Positions 60,354-64,000 of a DNA stretch of 64,000 bases are shown here, piece by piece (the stretch's first letter is position 1; every line of letters starts with the position of its first letter). A program made the translations under genes and the position numbers. This DNA is from Hyphomicrobiales bacterium. Lineage in GTDB: Bacteria; Pseudomonadota; Alphaproteobacteria; Rhizobiales; Beijerinckiaceae. The notes under the pieces are model-generated. The model ran no database searches and was not told where the DNA came from. It saw nothing but the letters and a program-made list of their open reading frames with translations. Location: contig JAIXTP010000033.1 of the NCBI GenBank assembly GCA_027483895.1, positions 1 through 64,000 of the forward strand, read 5' to 3'.

Positions 60354-61430
60354 ATGTCTCGTTTTCATCCCCTCGAGGTCATCGACGTGCGGCGCGAGAC
60401 GCGCGACGCGGTGGTGGTCACGCTGAAGCCCGTCAACGGCGACGCTTCGGCCTTCGACTTCACGCAGGGCCAGTACCTGACCTTCCGGCGCGAGTTCGAC
60501 GGCATCGAGCTGCGCCGCTCCTATTCGATCTGCGCCGGCAAGGATGAAGGTGTCCTCAAGGTCGGCATCAAGCGGGTCGACGGCGGCGCCTTCTCCACCT
60601 GGGCCAACGAGAACCTCGCCAAGGGCGAAATCATCGAGGCCATGCCGCCGATGGGGAACTTCCACACCCCGATCGAGCCCGAGACCGCCAAGCACTATAT
60701 CGGCTTCGCGGGCGGCAGCGGCATCACGCCGGTGCTCTCGATCATCAAGACTGTGCTCGCCCGCGAGCCGAAGTCGCGCTTCACGCTCGTCTACGCGAAC
60801 CGTCAGATCTCCTCGATCATGTTCCGCGAGGAACTCGAAGATCTGAAGAACCTCTATCTCGGTCGGCTATCGGTGCTGCACGTGCTCGAAAGCGAGGCGC
60901 AGGAGATCGACCTGTTCACCGGCCGCGTCGATGCCGAGAAATGCGCCGCGCTGTTCTCGACCTGGATCGACCTGAAGACCGTCGACACGGCCTTCATCTG
61001 CGGTCCGGAGCCGATGATGCTCGCCATCGCGGGCGCGCTCCGCGAACACGGCCTCGCCGACAAGCAGATCAAGTTCGAGCTCTTCGCCTCGGGCCAGCCG
61101 GGCCGAGCGAAGGCCAAGGCCTCCTCGGCCTCGGCCGCGGATCAGGGCGCGAGCTGCGAGGCGACCGTCACGCTCGACGGCGCCACCCGCACCTTCCGCA
61201 TGCCGAAGCAGGGAGAGAGCCTGCTCGACGCGGCGCTCGAGAACAGCATGGACGCGCCCTACGCCTGCAAGGCGGGCGTATGCTCGACCTGCCGGGCCAA
61301 GGTGCTCGAAGGCGAGGTGGAGATGGTCACGAACCACGCCCTCGAGGACTACGAGGTGCGTCAGGGCTACGTGCTCACCTGCCAGTGCTATCCGCTGACC
61401 GACAAGGTCGTCGTCAGCTACGACCAATAA
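60354..61430 (+). CDS. paaE: Phenylacetyl-CoA epoxidase reductase PaaE
   Basis: PaaE passes electrons from NADPH to PaaA. The 358-residue protein has an FNR-type module with the FAD motif RRSYSICAG (about 47-55), GGSGITPVLSIIKTVL and the NADP region FICGPEPMM, then a C-terminal plant-type ferredoxin with ACKAGVCSTCRAKV and the last ligand in LTCQCYP. GMxF-type spacing of the domains is normal. The next gene, a second ferritin-like protein, starts after 21 bases. Confidence 0.96.
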   Translation: MSRFHPLEVIDVRRETRDAVVVTLKPVNGDASAFDFTQGQYLTFRREFDGIELRRSYSICAGKDEGVLKVGIKRVDGGAFSTWANENLAKGEIIEAMPPMGNFHTPIEPETAKHYIGFAGGSGITPVLSIIKTVLAREPKSRFTLVYANRQISSIMFREELEDLKNLYLGRLSVLHVLESEAQEIDLFTGRVDAEKCAALFSTWIDLKTVDTAFICGPEPMMLAIAGALREHGLADKQIKFELFASGQPGRAKAKASSASAADQGASCEATVTLDGATRTFRMPKQGESLLDAALENSMDAPYACKAGVCSTCRAKVLEGEVEMVTNHALEDYEVRQGYVLTCQCYPLTDKVVVSYDQ

Positions 61431-61451
61431 GCGCCGGATCCGGGGGGAACC

Positions 61452-62207
61452 ATGTCCGACACGATGAACATCGAAGACTATCTCGCGCAGGGCGGCGTGC
61501 TGTCCTCGCCCGCCAACGTGCCGCCGCGCTACCGGGGGGAGCTGCTGCGGCTCATGGCGACCTTCGTCGACAGCGAACTCGCGGGTTCCGCCGGCTTCGC
61601 CGACACGATCAACGACGCGCCGGGCATCAAGCAGCGCATCGCGGCCGCGCGGATCGTGCTGGAAAAGACCGACCATGCCGAACGCGTGCTGAACGTGATG
61701 GGCACCTTCGGCGCCGACACCGCACGCTACGCCGTCCATCACCCTTGGGCGGCCCGCGTCGCCCGTGATGCCGATCTCGGCGCCACGAGGCAGGGCGGCG
61801 ACATGCGCCTGTCCGTCTTCCACTATCCGCTGCAGGGCTGGGTGGATGCGGTCGTCATGAACGTGCTGATGGGACGCGCGGTGGGCATCCAGCTCGCGGA
61901 ATTCTCGCAAGTCTCCTACGCCCCGCTCGCCGAAGTCTTCCGCGAGATCGCGCCGCGCGAGGCCCGCCATGCCGAACTCGGGCAGGAAGGCCTGATCCGC
62001 ATCGTCTCCACCGAAGACGGCCGCAAGGCCGCGCAAGCGAGCGTCGATTTCTGGAAGCCGCGCGTCGCCGCCAGCTTCGGACAGGCGGGCTCCGCCCGCT
62101 TCGAAACGCTGAAGCGTTTCGGCCTGCGCCGCCGCACCAACGAAGCGCTCCTCGCCGACTGGACCGCCGAGGTCGACGCCATGCTGTCGACCCTCCGCCC
62201 GAACTGA
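61452..62207 (+). CDS. PaaA-like ferritin-fold protein of the phenylacetic acid catabolic family
   Basis: The 251-residue protein sits between paaE and paaZ. By eye it follows the PaaA/PaaC fold: VDSELAGSAGF (Glu42) aligns with the first iron ligand, LEKTDHAERV (Glu71, His75) with the first E-x-x-H helix, and EIAPREARHAELG (Glu170, His173) with the last. In the first helix the usual ligand position three residues before His is Lys72, so the metal site may be incomplete or rearranged. It may be an extra oxygenase subunit or a separate hydroxylase for pathway by-products. Similar genes are known in some alphaproteobacterial paa clusters; function is not established as far as I know. Confidence 0.8.
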   Translation: MSDTMNIEDYLAQGGVLSSPANVPPRYRGELLRLMATFVDSELAGSAGFADTINDAPGIKQRIAAARIVLEKTDHAERVLNVMGTFGADTARYAVHHPWAARVARDADLGATRQGGDMRLSVFHYPLQGWVDAVVMNVLMGRAVGIQLAEFSQVSYAPLAEVFREIAPREARHAELGQEGLIRIVSTEDGRKAAQASVDFWKPRVAASFGQAGSARFETLKRFGLRRRTNEALLADWTAEVDAMLSTLRPN

Positions 62208-62223
62208 ACAGGGAACTCCCCCG

Positions 62224-64000
62224 ATGACCATCGCCGCCGGCGCGCCGCGCCGCCTCGAAAGCTATGTCTGCGGATCCTGGGTGCGGGGCGCCAAGGAAGG
62301 TCAGGCCCTTCTCGACGCGTCGACCGGCGCTCCCGTCGCCTTCGTGGATTCGACCGGCCTCGATTTCGCGGCTGCGCTCGACTACGGCCGCCGGACCGGC
62401 GGACGCGCGCTGCGCGCCATGACCTTCCACGAGCGCGCGGCGATGCTGAAGGCGCTCGGCCAGGCGCTGATGGAGCGCAAGGACGAGTTCTACGCCCTCT
62501 CGACCGCCACGGGCGCCACGCGCAACGACAGCTGGGTCGACATCGAAGGCGGCATCGGCACGCTGCTCTCCTACGCCTCGAAAGGGCGCCGGGAACTGCC
62601 CAACACCAAGGTTCTGGTCGACGGCGACGTCGAGCCGATCTCGCGCGACGACAGCTTCTCGGCCCAGCACATCCTCACCCCGCTGCAGGGCATCGCGGTC
62701 CACATCAACGCCTTCAACTTCCCCTGCTGGGGCATGCTGGAGAAGATCGCGCCGACGCTTCTCGCGGGCATGCCGGCTCTCGTGAAGCCCGCGAGCCAGA
62801 CCGCCTATCTCACCGAGCTGATGGTCCGCCGCATCGTCGAGACGGGCATCCTCCCCGAGGGCGCTCTGCAGCTGATTTCGGGCTCCGTCGGCGATCTTCT
62901 CGATCACGTCACCGGGCAGGATGCCGTCACCTTCACGGGCTCGGCCCATACCGGCCGCAAGCTCCGCGTCCATCCGGCGATCGTCGAGAATTCTGTCCGC
63001 TTCACGATGGAGGCGGACAGCCTCAATTCCTGCGTGCTGGGCCCCGATGCCGGCCCCGGCACCGAAGAATTCGACCTCTTCGTGAAGGAGGTCGTGCGCG
63101 AGATGACGACGAAGGCCGGCCAGAAATGCACGGCCATCCGTCGCGTCTTCGTGCCGCGCGCCCATGTCGAAGCGGCGAACGCCGCCATCGCCGAGCGCCT
63201 CGCCAAGACCACGTTGGGCCGTCCGGACGACGAGAGCGCCCGCATGGGCCCCCTCGCCAGCCTCGGCCAGCGCGACGAGGTCCGCTCGCGCATCGCGGAC
63301 CTGAAGAAGGATGCCGTGATCGTCGCGGGCGATCCCGACGATGTCCGCATCGTCTCGGGCGATGCCGAGAAGGGCGCCTTCCTCAACCCGGTCCTGCTCT
63401 ATTGCGACGGGCCGGAGGCCGCGACCGCGGTGCATGACTGCGAGGCCTTCGGCCCGGTCGCGACCGTGATGCCCTATGACGATCTCGAAGAAGCGATCGA
63501 ACTCACCCGACGCGGCAAGGGCTCGCTGGTCTCATCGCTCTTCACGAACGATCCGGCCGTAGCCGAGACGGTCGTACTCGGCATGGCCCCGTTCCATGGC
63601 CGCGTGATGATCGGCAACCGCCGCAGCGCGAAGTCCTCGACGGGGCACGGCTCGCCGCTCCCCATGCTCGTCCATGGCGGCCCCGGCCGCGCGGGCGGCG
63701 GCGAGGAGATGGGCGGCATGCGCGGCGTGAAGCATTACATGCAGCGCACCGCGGTGCAGGGCACGCCCGCTCTGCTGTCCGCCGTCACGGGCCGCTGGAT
63801 GGACGGCGCGCCGCGCCACGAGGACGGGCGGCATCCGTTCCGCAAGTCGCTCGCCGAACTCCGCATCGGCGACTGCATCGTGACCGGCAAGCGGACCGTG
63901 ACGCTCGAAGACGTCGAGCATTTCGCGAACTTCACCGGCGACACCTTCTACGCCCATATGGACGAGGCCGCCGCCAAGGCGAACCCGTTCTTCGACGGGC
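62224..64000 (+). CDS. paaZ: Bifunctional oxepin-CoA hydrolase / aldehyde dehydrogenase PaaZ (3' end outside window)
   Basis: PaaZ opens the oxepin-CoA ring and oxidises the resulting semialdehyde. The visible 592 residues start MTIAAGAPRRLESYVCGSWV. The aldehyde dehydrogenase domain (about 10-515) has NAFNFPCWGMLEK, FTGSAHTGRKL, the catalytic Glu263 in FTMEADSLNS and nucleophile Cys302 in KAGQKCTAIRR. The MaoC-like (R)-hydratase domain begins near residue 550 (LAELRIGDCIVTGKRTVTLE, FANFTGDTFYAHMDEAAAK) and continues past base 64000. It starts 16 bases after the ferritin-like gene and is part of the paa operon. Confidence 0.96.
   Translation, partial: MTIAAGAPRRLESYVCGSWVRGAKEGQALLDASTGAPVAFVDSTGLDFAAALDYGRRTGGRALRAMTFHERAAMLKALGQALMERKDEFYALSTATGATRNDSWVDIEGGIGTLLSYASKGRRELPNTKVLVDGDVEPISRDDSFSAQHILTPLQGIAVHINAFNFPCWGMLEKIAPTLLAGMPALVKPASQTAYLTELMVRRIVETGILPEGALQLISGSVGDLLDHVTGQDAVTFTGSAHTGRKLRVHPAIVENSVRFTMEADSLNSCVLGPDAGPGTEEFDLFVKEVVREMTTKAGQKCTAIRRVFVPRAHVEAANAAIAERLAKTTLGRPDDESARMGPLASLGQRDEVRSRIADLKKDAVIVAGDPDDVRIVSGDAEKGAFLNPVLLYCDGPEAATAVHDCEAFGPVATVMPYDDLEEAIELTRRGKGSLVSSLFTNDPAVAETVVLGMAPFHGRVMIGNRRSAKSSTGHGSPLPMLVHGGPGRAGGGEEMGGMRGVKHYMQRTAVQGTPALLSAVTGRWMDGAPRHEDGRHPFRKSLAELRIGDCIVTGKRTVTLEDVEHFANFTGDTFYAHMDEAAAKANPFFDG

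Overview
The window is a GC-rich, densely coded stretch of bacterial chromosome. Gene content and order point to an alphaproteobacterium, most likely of the Hyphomicrobiales (Rhizobiales) type. The supporting clues are phaA-phaB opposite phaR, the rpmF-mtgA-polyprenyl synthase cluster, xerC divergent from priA next to atpHAGDC without F0 genes, a Methylobacterium-like NAD-linked formate dehydrogenase with a fused beta subunit, and a methyltransferase/gloB/cupin cluster. This assignment rests on recalled synteny, not on a search. I see no rRNA, tRNA, insertion sequence, prophage or CRISPR array. No gap between genes reaches 300 bases; the largest (about 290 bases, at 2450-2742 and 51715-52004) look like divergent promoter regions.

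1-9.4 kb: the end of secA, a small secreted protein, a glycosyltransferase/GtrA membrane fusion, panC-panB (pantothenate), a lipoprotein L,D-transpeptidase, accA, and a methyltransferase divergent from gloB and a cupin gene. 9.4-23 kb: a GNAT acetyltransferase, an EamA exporter and a cysteine hydrolase, followed by polyhydroxybutyrate (PHB) metabolism. phaA and phaB make 3-hydroxybutyryl-CoA and phaR is the regulator; bdhA with a translationally coupled patatin lies about 5 kb further on. Between them are rpmF, mtgA, a short-chain polyprenyl diphosphate synthase, ispG and a Zur-type regulator. Then come an EtfB-type lysine methyltransferase and an unusual photolyase/cryptochrome-like protein with its domains in reverse order.

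23-36 kb: a two-gene formate dehydrogenase operon, xerC, priA and the complete F1 operon atpHAGDC. 36-46.5 kb: a DUF1624 membrane protein with a twin CX3C tail, an enolase-superfamily enzyme, two small proteins, and a tight six-gene minus-strand operon for branched-chain amino acid breakdown (E1 alpha, E1 beta, E2, E3, acyl-CoA dehydrogenase, alpha-methylacyl-CoA racemase-like protein). 46.6-55.1 kb: an FAD-linked oxidase, ilvD, an Lrp-type regulator, an orphan TRAP binding protein, an extradiol-dioxygenase-like protein, an acyltransferase and an orphan pstS with a candidate Pho box.

55.3-64 kb: paaX and a phenylacetate catabolic operon (thiolase, paaA-B-C-D-E, a second ferritin-like protein, paaZ running off the end). 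The operon is preceded by a clear sigma70-like promoter carrying two separate palindromic operator candidates. No strong sign of a wholly new system was found. The best leads are the permuted photolyase, the extra PaaA-like protein, the Glu-to-Asp change at the acyl-CoA dehydrogenase base, the twin CX3C tail and the paa promoter architecture.
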